From: Clostridia bacterium
GTDB taxonomy: Bacteria; Bacillota; Clostridia; Christensenellales; Borkfalkiaceae
Direction of reading: 5' to 3'
Assembly (NCBI GenBank): GCA_017616695.1
Contig: JAFZXN010000044.1
Coordinates: 27,700 to 91,699 of the forward strand
DNA length: 64,000 nucleotides
Every line of letters starts with the position of its first letter. Positions within the stretch are counted from its first letter, which is position 1. This document shows, piece after piece, positions 8,286 to 16,402 of the stretch. Below the pieces are notes generated by a model. That model was not told where the DNA came from. It was given only the letters and a program-made list of their open reading frames with translations, and searched no databases. A program made the translations under genes and the position numbers.

Positions 8286-9344
8286 ATGAATGGAACTTGT
8301 ATATTATGTGGAAACAAATCTGAAATAATAGCAGAATATGGTTTTATGATAACTCAATGTCCTGCATGTGGAAGATGGATAATGAGTGATAGAGGTTTCA
8401 ATATATTATCGTTGGAACAAAAAGATAAATGCAAGAGTTATCTATTTTATCATAAAAGAGAAAAAGGTGATTATTTCATAGGCGAAGAAAATAAATATAA
8501 GGATTACATTTCATCTATTAAATCAATAACCGATACAAAGCATTTATCTCTGGATACAATTAATGCGTGGTATCCTAAAACTTTTGTTGATAAGGTCGAT
8601 TTAATCCTATTAAAACTTGCAGAACTGTCAAATTTTGATGGGGATTTAGTCAATTATGCTAATTTTGGGGATAATTTATTTTTCATCAAGAGTATTAAGA
8701 GTTCAAATATTAAAGAAGGTTATGACATAAAAGTTCAATACCGATACATAATTAATTTTTTATCGAAAAACAAGTTTTGTTCTTTTGTTGATTCAGGTTT
8801 TTTACAATTATTACCCGATGCTTATGAAAAGATTTACGAATTACAAAAAAATCAAAGCAATAATAAAAACGTATTTGTTTCAATGGCGTTTAATCCCGAT
8901 ACAAAAGATACAAGAGAAGCAATAAGGCAAGGCATAATCAGCGCGGGATATTCACCTGAATTTATCGACGAAATAATACATAATCATCAGATAATTCCCG
9001 AAATGCTACGGCTTATAGGTGAATCAAAATTTTTAATTTTGGAAATAACCGAACCTAACTTCGGGGCTTATTATGAAGCCGGTTATGCCGCGGGACTCGG
9101 CAAAGAGATAATTGTTTGCTGCAAAGAATTGGTTTTTAATCAAAAAGATTTTTCTTGCCCTAACTTAAAAGAAATAAAAGAAGATAGTCAAGAAGATATT
9201 GAAAAAAACGGCTGTAAAATATATGCAAAAGCAATGCGCCCGCATTTTGATATAGCGCAAAAACAAATTCTTGTTTGGTCAGATTATGATGATTTGACTA
9301 AAAAATTAACAGAATGGATTAAATATCTATTTCCTACCCCCTAA
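8286..9344 (+). CDS. Zinc-ribbon protein with TIR/deoxyribosyltransferase-like C-terminal domain
   Basis: 352 residues. The N-terminus carries four cysteines (C5, C8, C25, C28; CILCG and CPACG), a likely zinc ribbon. The middle (about 40-190) is helical and unrecognised. From about residue 193 the sequence follows the pattern of nucleoside 2-deoxyribosyltransferase/TIR-like domains: a beta strand VFVSMAF, then GYSPEFID, a strand FLILEIT, and YYEAGYAAGLGKEIIV. The glutamate in YYEAGYA is in the position of the catalytic residue of that superfamily. By analogy it may cleave or bind a nucleotide such as NAD or a deoxynucleoside. The gene lies between mod and res in the same direction and is very AT-rich (14 G/C in 60 at 8461-8520). 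An ATG at 8286 follows the mod stop by 2 nt. Confidence 0.72.
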   Translation: MNGTCILCGNKSEIIAEYGFMITQCPACGRWIMSDRGFNILSLEQKDKCKSYLFYHKREKGDYFIGEENKYKDYISSIKSITDTKHLSLDTINAWYPKTFVDKVDLILLKLAELSNFDGDLVNYANFGDNLFFIKSIKSSNIKEGYDIKVQYRYIINFLSKNKFCSFVDSGFLQLLPDAYEKIYELQKNQSNNKNVFVSMAFNPDTKDTREAIRQGIISAGYSPEFIDEIIHNHQIIPEMLRLIGESKFLILEITEPNFGAYYEAGYAAGLGKEIIVCCKELVFNQKDFSCPNLKEIKEDSQEDIEKNGCKIYAKAMRPHFDIAQKQILVWSDYDDLTKKLTEWIKYLFPTP

Positions 9345-9368
9345 CTCCTATCTCCTAAATCCTAAATA
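9330..9368 (+). repeat. CTCCTA-type low-complexity tract before res
   Basis: The end of the preceding gene and the 27-nt gap before res consist of loosely repeated CCTAA/CTCCTA units. The tract places CTCCT, the complement of a Shine-Dalgarno sequence, just upstream of the res start, where an AGGAG would be expected. No ordinary ribosome site is present. Confidence 0.6.
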
Positions 9369-9371
9369 ATT

Positions 9372-12300
9372 ATGAAATTTAAGTTTAAGATACAAACATA
9401 TCAAACAGAAGCTGTGGAAGCCGTTGTCAAAGTTTTTGAAGGACAACCCTTTAACGACAGGGTTTCTTATTTGCGTGACACGGGTATCGTTCAAACTCAC
9501 ACTCAAACCACGTTTTTGGGTGAAGGCGTTTCTTTGGCGGACGAAAACGGCAACGGTTTTGAAAACGCGCAAATAACGCTTTCGGACGCGCAGTTGCTTG
9601 ATAATATTCGCGAGACACAGACGAGAAACAACCTTAAATTGTCGTCTTCGCTGTCACAGCCTTTAGGTCAGACCTGCCGCTGTTCTCTCGATATAGAAAT
9701 GGAAACGGGAACGGGTAAGACTTATTGTTATATCAAGACCATTTTCGAGTTAAACAAAAGATACGGTTGGAGCAAGTTTATAGTCGTCGTTCCGTCGATT
9801 GCTATTCGTGAAGGCGTGAAAAAGTCCTTTGAAATGACCGAAGACCACTTCTTCGAGCAATATGGCAAGAAGGCAAGATATTTTATCTATAACAGTAAAA
9901 ATCTTAATTCGCTTGATAATTTCTCGGCAAGCAAAGATATTTACGTTATGATAATCAATTCGCAAGCCTTCGCTTCTTCACTTAAAGAAGGCGCAAAGAA
10001 CGAAGCGGCGCGAATTATTTACAGTAAGCAGGATAGTTTCGGTTCGCGCCGTCCTATCGACGTTATAGCCGCAAACAGACCGATAGTTATTTTGGACGAG
10101 CCTCAAAAACTCGGCGGCGAAGCAACGCAGACTTCGTTAAAATATTTCAAGCCGCTGTTTTCTCTCAATTATTCGGCTACGCATAAAGAAACGCACAATC
10201 TCGTTTACGTTCTCGACGCGCTCGACGCATACAATAAAAAACTCGTCAAAAAGATACAGGTAAAGGGCTTTGAACTTAAAAACCTTAAAGGCACGGACGG
10301 TTTCGTCTATTTGTCGAAGATCATTATTTCACCCGATAAGCCTCCGGTCGCAAGAGTGGCCTTTGAAATCAATTATCATAACGGCATCAAGCGTGAAAGC
10401 AGACTTTTGAAAGTCGAAGACAATTTATTTATGCTGTCTGCCGGCAAGAATATGCCTTCGCTTGAAGAATATCGTAACGGTTACGTTGTCAAAGAGATCA
10501 ACCCGATCAACAATACAATATCTTTTTTGAACGGCTTAACGATAGGCGCGGAAGAAGCGGTCGGCAACGTCAATGAAATGGATATTCGCCGTATACAGAT
10601 AAGAGAAACGATTTTATCGCATTTTGAAAAGGAAGAAAAACTATTCAATTACGGGATAAAATGCTTGTCGTTGTTCTTTATCGACGAAGTAGCGCATTAT
10701 CGTCAATATGACGACGGCGGTAACGAACTTTTAGGCGATTTCGGTAAAATCTTTGAAGATGAATACACGAAGATATTAAACGACCATTTAACGCTTATTG
10801 AAACGCCTTATATTAAATATTTGAAGTCTATCGACGTGCAAGATACGCACAAGGGCTATTTCTCTATTGATAAGAAAGGTCATGCGGTCAATTCGACCGT
10901 AAATCGTAAAGGTGAGTGCGAAGATATTTCCGCTTACGATTTGATTTTGAAGAATAAAGAAAGGCTTTTGTCTTTTGAAGAACCGACGAGGTTTATCTTT
11001 TCGCACTCGGCGCTTCGTGAAGGTTGGGATAACCCGAACGTATTTCAGATTTGCACCTTAAAGCAGTCGAATAGCGAAGTAAACAAGCGGCAGGAAGTCG
11101 GGCGCGGTATGCGTCTTTGTGTCAATAAAAGCGGTGAAAGAATAGACAGTTCCGCGGGCGTTAAAGTCCACGATATAAACGTTTTGACGGTCATTGCAAG
11201 TGATAGTTACAAACAGTTTGTTGACGAATTGCAAAAAGATATTCGTAAAACGCTTTACGAAAGACCTTCGCAAGCGACGAAAGAATATTTTGCAGGGAAG
11301 CACGTTGTCGTTGACGGACAGACTGTCGAAATTACCAAAGAGCAAGCGAACAAGATCGAACGCTATCTTGGTTGGAACGGTTATATTGATTATGACGGGA
11401 ACGTTACGGAAAGTTATCGTCAAGCAGTCGCAACGGGCAATTTTGCACCGTTACCGCCCGAACTCGAGCCTATGAAAGAAGGCATACACAAACTTGTGCA
11501 AGCCATCTTCGACGAAAGCGTTATTATTGATATGGTTTCGCCCGATAATAAGCCTCAAATAACCGATAACAGCCTTATAGAAGAACTTTTTGCTAAAAAA
11601 GAGTTTCAAAATCTTTGGAAACGTATCAATCACAAATACGCTTATTCAGTTGAATTTGACAGCAACGAACTAATTGAAAAGGCAGTTAAGAAAATTAACG
11701 AAAAGTTGTTCGTCACGAAGTTGACTTACGTTACGACTATCGGCGCGCAGGGCAGCGAAACAATCGATTTCGTTACGCAAAGGACAAGAACCGGAACGCT
11801 TTCAAGCGGGTCGTCGAACGTTTGTTACGATTTGATAGGCAATATCTGTCAACGCACAAAACTGACGAGAAAGACCGTCGTAAAGATTTTGAAAGGTTTA
11901 CGCTCGGATATATTCGCTATGTTCAAGAATAATCCGGAAGAATTTATCAAAAAGGTCTCGGACTATATTATTGACGAAAAAGCGACTATGATTGTTGACC
12001 AAATAACCTATAACGTTACGGACGAACAGCCTTATTCGAGTGATATATTTACTGTCAATAAAGGTCTTTTAACGCTCGATAGGGCTTATAAAGCCGAGCG
12101 GCATATAACGCCTTACGTTATTTGCGACAGCAACATTGAAAGAGATTTTGCCACGGAACTTGATCATGATAACGAAAAAGTCTGTGTTTATGCAAAATTG
12201 CCTACGGGTTTTAAAATTCCTACGCCTGTCGGCGATTACTCGCCCGATTGGGCTATTTCGTTTTACGAAGGAACGGTCAAATATATTTACTTCGTTGCCG

Positions 12301-12455
12301 AAACGAAAGGCAGTATGGATAGCATGCAGTATAAGGGTGCGGAAAATGCTAAGATCGAGTACGCTAAACGGCTGTTTGCTTCGCTTAACGACAGCGAATT
12401 GGAATACGACGCTGTTGATTCATACGGAAAATTGCTCGATATAGTTAAATTATAG
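9372..12455 (+). CDS. res: Type III restriction endonuclease subunit (Res)
   Basis: This is the ATP-dependent translocating and cleaving subunit that works with Mod. It has 1027 residues, full length for the family. The superfamily 2 helicase core shows Walker A ETGTGKT (about 112-119), the DEAD-like box LDEPQKLG (about 237-244), the SALREGWDNP motif (about 540-552) and the VGRGMRL motif VI (about 575-581). The C-terminal nuclease has the PD-(D/E)xK pattern SPDW (about 955) and AETKG (about 976). All motifs look intact, so the nuclease is probably active. It is separated from mod by the zinc-ribbon gene, an uncommon insertion. It ends 20 nt before a strong bidirectional terminator that closes the island. 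Confidence 0.95.
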   Translation: MKFKFKIQTYQTEAVEAVVKVFEGQPFNDRVSYLRDTGIVQTHTQTTFLGEGVSLADENGNGFENAQITLSDAQLLDNIRETQTRNNLKLSSSLSQPLGQTCRCSLDIEMETGTGKTYCYIKTIFELNKRYGWSKFIVVVPSIAIREGVKKSFEMTEDHFFEQYGKKARYFIYNSKNLNSLDNFSASKDIYVMIINSQAFASSLKEGAKNEAARIIYSKQDSFGSRRPIDVIAANRPIVILDEPQKLGGEATQTSLKYFKPLFSLNYSATHKETHNLVYVLDALDAYNKKLVKKIQVKGFELKNLKGTDGFVYLSKIIISPDKPPVARVAFEINYHNGIKRESRLLKVEDNLFMLSAGKNMPSLEEYRNGYVVKEINPINNTISFLNGLTIGAEEAVGNVNEMDIRRIQIRETILSHFEKEEKLFNYGIKCLSLFFIDEVAHYRQYDDGGNELLGDFGKIFEDEYTKILNDHLTLIETPYIKYLKSIDVQDTHKGYFSIDKKGHAVNSTVNRKGECEDISAYDLILKNKERLLSFEEPTRFIFSHSALREGWDNPNVFQICTLKQSNSEVNKRQEVGRGMRLCVNKSGERIDSSAGVKVHDINVLTVIASDSYKQFVDELQKDIRKTLYERPSQATKEYFAGKHVVVDGQTVEITKEQANKIERYLGWNGYIDYDGNVTESYRQAVATGNFAPLPPELEPMKEGIHKLVQAIFDESVIIDMVSPDNKPQITDNSLIEELFAKKEFQNLWKRINHKYAYSVEFDSNELIEKAVKKINEKLFVTKLTYVTTIGAQGSETIDFVTQRTRTGTLSSGSSNVCYDLIGNICQRTKLTRKTVVKILKGLRSDIFAMFKNNPEEFIKKVSDYIIDEKATMIVDQITYNVTDEQPYSSDIFTVNKGLLTLDRAYKAERHITPYVICDSNIERDFATELDHDNEKVCVYAKLPTGFKIPTPVGDYSPDWAISFYEGTVKYIYFVAETKGSMDSMQYKGAENAKIEYAKRLFASLNDSELEYDAVDSYGKLLDIVKL

Positions 12456-12475
12456 AAATGTAACCACAAAAAAAC

Positions 12476-12513
12476 AGCCGCGGGATCTCGGGGAGAGAGC
12501 CCGCGGCTTTTAA
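12476..12513. terminator. Bidirectional intrinsic terminator
   Basis: A 9-bp GC stem AGCCGCGGG (12476-12484) / CCCGCGGCT (12500-12508) has a 15-nt loop. On the plus strand it runs into TTTTAAAA; on the minus strand it runs into TGTTTTTTT. It can therefore end both res and the convergent GGDEF gene. Confidence 0.85.
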
Positions 12514-12516
12514 AAT

Positions 12517-12581
12517 GCGACAAGTCGCAATACGTAGACAAGTTGAGATAGAGGGCGACAAGTCGCAATACGTAGATAAGT
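12517..12581. repeat. Pair of 27-bp direct repeats with internal palindrome
   Basis: Two copies (12517-12543 and 12555-12581) differ at one base (C/T at 12539 versus 12577) and are 11 nt apart, a period of 38. Each begins with GCGACAAGTCGC, an inverted repeat around AA. A degenerate third unit (AAGTCGCGATATAGGTCG) follows, overlapping the end of the second copy. They lie between the terminator of the defence island and the convergent GGDEF gene. They could be a small dispersed palindromic element, a protein-binding array or the edge of the inserted island. Confidence 0.7.
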
Positions 12582-12661
12582 CGCGATATAGGTCGATTAT
12601 CGCGTGATTCCGATAAAAAACGGCTTTGGTTTTCGTAAAGCGGGAAAGTGGTGTGGCGGCG

Positions 12662-13774
12662 TTAATTGGCGGAGTCGGGTTCGGTAGGAGCGTCCGAAAA
12701 ATATTTGCGGCGGTCTTTGCCGAATCTTTGATAGTGGTCGGCTTTTTGTTGATACATTCTGCCGTCCGCCATGCGCGCAAGGTCGATAATAGTGTTGCCG
12801 GTTTCAAGTTCCGAAGAACAGGCGCAGCCGTAAGAGATACTAAGCGGAAGGCCGTTTTCTTTTGACCATTCTTCGGTGTTGGCGTTAAACGAGGCGCAGA
12901 TAGCTTCCGTATCCGTTTGGTTTGCTTTGATAAGTACCGCAAATTCGTCGCCGCCGATCCTGAAAGCCTGACCTTTATCGCCGACGCTTTTTTCGATGCA
13001 CCGCGCGGTGCCGACGATAAGACGGTCGCCGATCTCGTGGCCGCGGGTGTCGTTAGCCTCTTTCAGGCCGTTAAGGTCTACGGCGATATACGCAAGGTCT
13101 TCGGGGAGCGCGCCTTCTTTGAGTTTATCGATCTCCGCCTCGTAAGCGCGGCGGTTAAGACAGTCGGTCAGAACGTCTATCAAAGCGTTTTCCTGCTCTT
13201 CGACGATGCGCATAGCGGCGTTTATCTTCATACGGAGGTAGTTTATACCCAAAACTATCTGGAAGATAAAGAATATACTGCTATTAATGATAGCTCCGAT
13301 CGAGTTCGTGCCGAGGATAAGAGAGATCATCAATGCGTCCGCCGCACCGACGATAATGCCGTAAAGCATGGGGCTCATATAAAAGCCGAGCGGGGCGATC
13401 ATCGAAAAAGTCATAAACACGGTGGGATCGACTACGCCGACTACCGTATAATCGGAATACGTTATCACCAAAGACCAGGCGTAAAACAGTATGGCGCATA
13501 GCGGGTTGGCTACGCTCATTACCCGATGCCTACGCTCGATATCCTTTCTGACGTACAGCCACGCGGCTATGTACGCGAGCGCCACCGCCAAAAGGAAGAT
13601 ATAAAACGAGCGGTATCTCCATATATACGCGCCGAAAAATTCGGAATTTATTATGGTGTAACCGAGCATGAATAACTCCAGCACGGCAACGATCAAGGTC
13701 GCCGTCATGGATACCCCGCGCGACGATCTGCATAGGCTTATCTGTATCTGTTCGTTTTTGTCGGTAGTTTTCAT
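12662..13774 (-). CDS. Membrane GGDEF diguanylate cyclase
   Basis: 370 residues. The N-terminal half has about six hydrophobic segments (roughly residues 22-180), followed by a short linker and a GGDEF domain with the active-site motif GGDEF at 274-278. The DxNGLK segment that binds GTP/Mg is intact (about 233-238), so synthesis of cyclic di-GMP is likely. The RxxD inhibitory site normally found just before GGDEF is missing, so product feedback through that site is not expected. The membrane part has no recognisable ligand-binding fold. The gene is transcribed alone on the minus strand. The start is the ATG at 13774. Confidence 0.9.
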   Translation of the reverse strand: MKTTDKNEQIQISLCRSSRGVSMTATLIVAVLELFMLGYTIINSEFFGAYIWRYRSFYIFLLAVALAYIAAWLYVRKDIERRHRVMSVANPLCAILFYAWSLVITYSDYTVVGVVDPTVFMTFSMIAPLGFYMSPMLYGIIVGAADALMISLILGTNSIGAIINSSIFFIFQIVLGINYLRMKINAAMRIVEEQENALIDVLTDCLNRRAYEAEIDKLKEGALPEDLAYIAVDLNGLKEANDTRGHEIGDRLIVGTARCIEKSVGDKGQAFRIGGDEFAVLIKANQTDTEAICASFNANTEEWSKENGLPLSISYGCACSSELETGNTIIDLARMADGRMYQQKADHYQRFGKDRRKYFSDAPTEPDSAN

Positions 13775-14122
13775 TTTATTATCCTTTTGAACTATGAACG
13801 GGCGATTGCTTTGCGGTTGGTTTTTAAGTCAGACGGTGTGGCGGATAGGCGGCGCCCGATCGGATAATTTTCTTATTGTATAGTTTAATAATATAAGAGT
13901 ACAGTAGTACATCGTTTTTGTCAAGCGTTTTCTCGTTTATACCGCGGTTTCGGGCGGTTTTTTGCGGTTATTCCGCCGCTTAGGGCTTTTATACGGCTTT
14001 TTGCCAATAAGTTAAGGATAAAACGATTTCGCTGCGAAAAGGCTTATCGTCTATTGACTCGCCGCCCGTTGACCGGCATTTTATATTCTTCAGCACTGTT
14101 TTGAAAATTATTTCAAAGTAAA
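13775..14122. other. Intergenic region between divergent GGDEF and alpha-galactosidase genes
   Basis: No gene seen. On the minus strand TTGACA (plus coordinates 13919-13924) has the right position for a -35 box of the GGDEF gene, but the hexamer 17 nt on (TACTCT, 13896-13901) is a weak -10. An inverted repeat GTACAGTAGTAC (13899-13910) overlaps it and could be an operator. The rest is featureless AT/GC-mixed sequence. Confidence 0.4.
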
Positions 14123-14151
14123 TTGACTTTCGGGGCGCATTATGATAAAAT
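14123..14151 (+). promoter_or_regulatory. Promoter of the alpha-galactosidase gene
   Basis: TTGACT (14123-14128), 17-nt spacer, TAAAAT (14146-14151). Transcription from here would give a leader of about 140 nt before the ATG at 14299. Confidence 0.55.
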
Positions 14152-14176
14152 TGTCTGGGACACAAAGTGAAACGAA

Positions 14177-14204
14177 GTTTGATAAACGCCGTTTGATAAA
14201 CGCC
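14177..14204 (+). repeat. Perfect tandem 14-bp repeat in the alpha-galactosidase leader
   Basis: GTTTGATAAACGCC occurs twice head to tail (14177-14190 and 14191-14204). Each unit contains GTTT-n3-AAAC dyad symmetry. It lies just downstream of the predicted promoter, a suitable place for a repressor operator. Confidence 0.6.
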
Positions 14205-14298
14205 GTTCGGACCAAATGAAAACGTGAAAAGCGGTCGGGGCGGATCTACCTTGAGTTTTTCGGAAGAATAAAATTTTTATAAGGTTACGAACAGGGCT

Positions 14299-16335
14299 AT
14301 GGAATTTGAATTTTTTAAACTTAAATTTTCTATCGAAGACGGGAAGATAAGGCTCGGCGGTTATCCGCTTGCCGAAGTGCATATCGCGGGCGAAAAAAAG
14401 GACAGCCACTACGGTTTGAAGATGGTGCGTTCGAGCGAGTGCGAAAAGCTTTACTACGTTTCTCACGAGCTTTCGGACAGCGGGCTTATAATCGTGCAAA
14501 GGAGCGAGCTTGTCGAGGTAAAGACCGTTTTATCGACTTATAGCGGCACTTTCGGCTTTAAAGTCCATAGCGAAGTGACCAATATTTCCGATAAAGAGAT
14601 AACGCTTGAAGAGGCGTCGGCGCTCGTTTACGGCGGCATTCTCGGCGGGATAAACGAGACGGAAAACGCGTATATCTACCGCTTTACGCAAAGCCACCAC
14701 GGCGAATGTCAGCCGAGGAAGTTTTCGCTTTTCGATCTGGGGCTTTTCAACGCCAATCCGATTTCGCAAAAAAGAGTTTTCGGCGCCAATATCGGCAGCT
14801 GGTCGACAAAAGAAGAATTGCCGCAGGCGATACTCGAATACAAGGGCGATCACACGATGTTCTCGATAGAGAGCAATAACGACTGGTATTGGGAGATCTC
14901 CGACTTTGCGGAAAAGATGTATCTTTTCGTCGGCGGCGGGAATATAAACTTCGGCGGCTGGTATAAAAAGCTTGCCCCGAACCAAACGTATTCGACGGTA
15001 TGCGTCAACTTTGCGTTCGGAAAGTGTCTTGACTGCGTCGTCGGCGAGATGACGAAGTTAAGGCGCGCGGGCCGCACGATTCGGGAGACAGACATGGGCC
15101 TACCCGTTATCTTCAACGAATATATGCACCTGTCGTGGGACAGCCCCACCGAGGAAAACACGAGAAAGATAGCCCCCGTAGCGTCGGCGCTCGGCGCAAA
15201 ATATTACGTTATCGACTGCGGCTGGCACAACGAAGAAGACGGCAATATCATTTACCCTTACGTCGGGCAGTGGAAGGAAAGCAAAAAACGCTTCCCGAGC
15301 GGCGTGAAGGCTACGCTCGACTATATCAAGGCGTTGGGACTTAAACCGGGGCTTTGGATCGAGCCGGAGATAATCGGCGAAAAGTGCGAGGAAATGCTCG
15401 CCTTTTACGACGACGACTGCTTTATCCGTCGCCACGGAAAAAAGGTCGCGGTGATGGGCAGGCTGTTCCTCGATTTCAGAAACGAAAAGGTCGTCGACTA
15501 CCTTTCCGGAACTATCCGTCGTATGGTCGAAGAGTACGGCGCGGAATATATCAAGATGGACTACAACCAGGATATGGGCGTCGGCACGGATATCGACTGC
15601 GACGGCTTCGGCGAAGGGCTCGAACAGACGCAAAAAGCTTACCTCGATTGGGCGAGAACCATGATAGCGCGCTATCCGAACGTGATATTCGAGACCTGCT
15701 CTTCCGGCGGAATGAGAATGGACGATAAGACTTTATCGCAATTCGATATGGTGTCGACTTCCGACCAGACTCTTTATTATAAATACCCGTATATCGTCGG
15801 CAACGTCTTTTCGGCGGTGCTTCCGGAACAGGCCGGGGTGTGGAGTTATCCCGTCAACAGTTACGACGACGGCGACGATAAGTTCGAGCCGACCGAAGAA
15901 TGCGTCAGAAGGCGCGTTTCGGGCGAGATAGTCGCGATGAATATGATAAACGCCTTGCTCGGCAGAATGCATTTATCGAGCCACGTCGAGCTGTTGTCAA
16001 AGGAAAACCAAGCGCTTATCAAAGAGGGGATAGCTTATTACGAAAAGCTCGTGGAGATGAAAAAGCGCGCGCTTCCCGTGTTCCCGCTCGGGTTTACCGA
16101 TTTCAGAGCCGATAACGTTGCCGCAGGGCTTAAAGACGGCGATAAGATATATCTTGCCGTCTGGCACTTAAAGGGCGATAAGGAAGTGAAAATTCCTTTT
16201 AAACGCAACGTGGCAAAAGCAAACGTCGGCTATCCTTTGAATATGCCGATCGAATATTGCTCGGAAAAGAACGTTCTGACCGTTCGGTTTTCCGAGGAAA
16301 AACAGGCAAGGTTGTTTGAAATAACGCTGATTTGA
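14299..16335 (+). CDS. Alpha-galactosidase, GH36 family
   Basis: 678 residues without a signal peptide, so cytoplasmic. It should release terminal alpha-galactose from imported oligosaccharides. The N-terminal beta-sandwich domain covers roughly residues 1-270, followed by the catalytic barrel. Visible GH36 signatures are GLWIEPEII (about 351-359), YIKMDYNQD (about 416-424, with the nucleophile Asp), ETCSSGGMRMD (about 465-475) and the STSDQT segment (about 485-490) carrying the acid/base Asp. In many characterised members the nucleophile motif is KWDxN; here it is KMDYN. A small beta domain ends the protein. It stands alone between two GGDEF genes and has its own promoter. Activity on a related alpha-glycoside cannot be excluded. 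Confidence 0.9.
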   Translation: MEFEFFKLKFSIEDGKIRLGGYPLAEVHIAGEKKDSHYGLKMVRSSECEKLYYVSHELSDSGLIIVQRSELVEVKTVLSTYSGTFGFKVHSEVTNISDKEITLEEASALVYGGILGGINETENAYIYRFTQSHHGECQPRKFSLFDLGLFNANPISQKRVFGANIGSWSTKEELPQAILEYKGDHTMFSIESNNDWYWEISDFAEKMYLFVGGGNINFGGWYKKLAPNQTYSTVCVNFAFGKCLDCVVGEMTKLRRAGRTIRETDMGLPVIFNEYMHLSWDSPTEENTRKIAPVASALGAKYYVIDCGWHNEEDGNIIYPYVGQWKESKKRFPSGVKATLDYIKALGLKPGLWIEPEIIGEKCEEMLAFYDDDCFIRRHGKKVAVMGRLFLDFRNEKVVDYLSGTIRRMVEEYGAEYIKMDYNQDMGVGTDIDCDGFGEGLEQTQKAYLDWARTMIARYPNVIFETCSSGGMRMDDKTLSQFDMVSTSDQTLYYKYPYIVGNVFSAVLPEQAGVWSYPVNSYDDGDDKFEPTEECVRRRVSGEIVAMNMINALLGRMHLSSHVELLSKENQALIKEGIAYYEKLVEMKKRALPVFPLGFTDFRADNVAAGLKDGDKIYLAVWHLKGDKEVKIPFKRNVAKANVGYPLNMPIEYCSEKNVLTVRFSEEKQARLFEITLI

Positions 16336-16402
16336 AATAAGTTGTAAAAAAGCGGGATCTTAAAACCAAAACGCAGATCAAAAAACGGGATCATAATCGA
16401 GT

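Noticed and set aside
12517..12581. Possible CRISPR array
   Set aside because: There are only two good repeat units with an 11-nt gap, and no cas genes.
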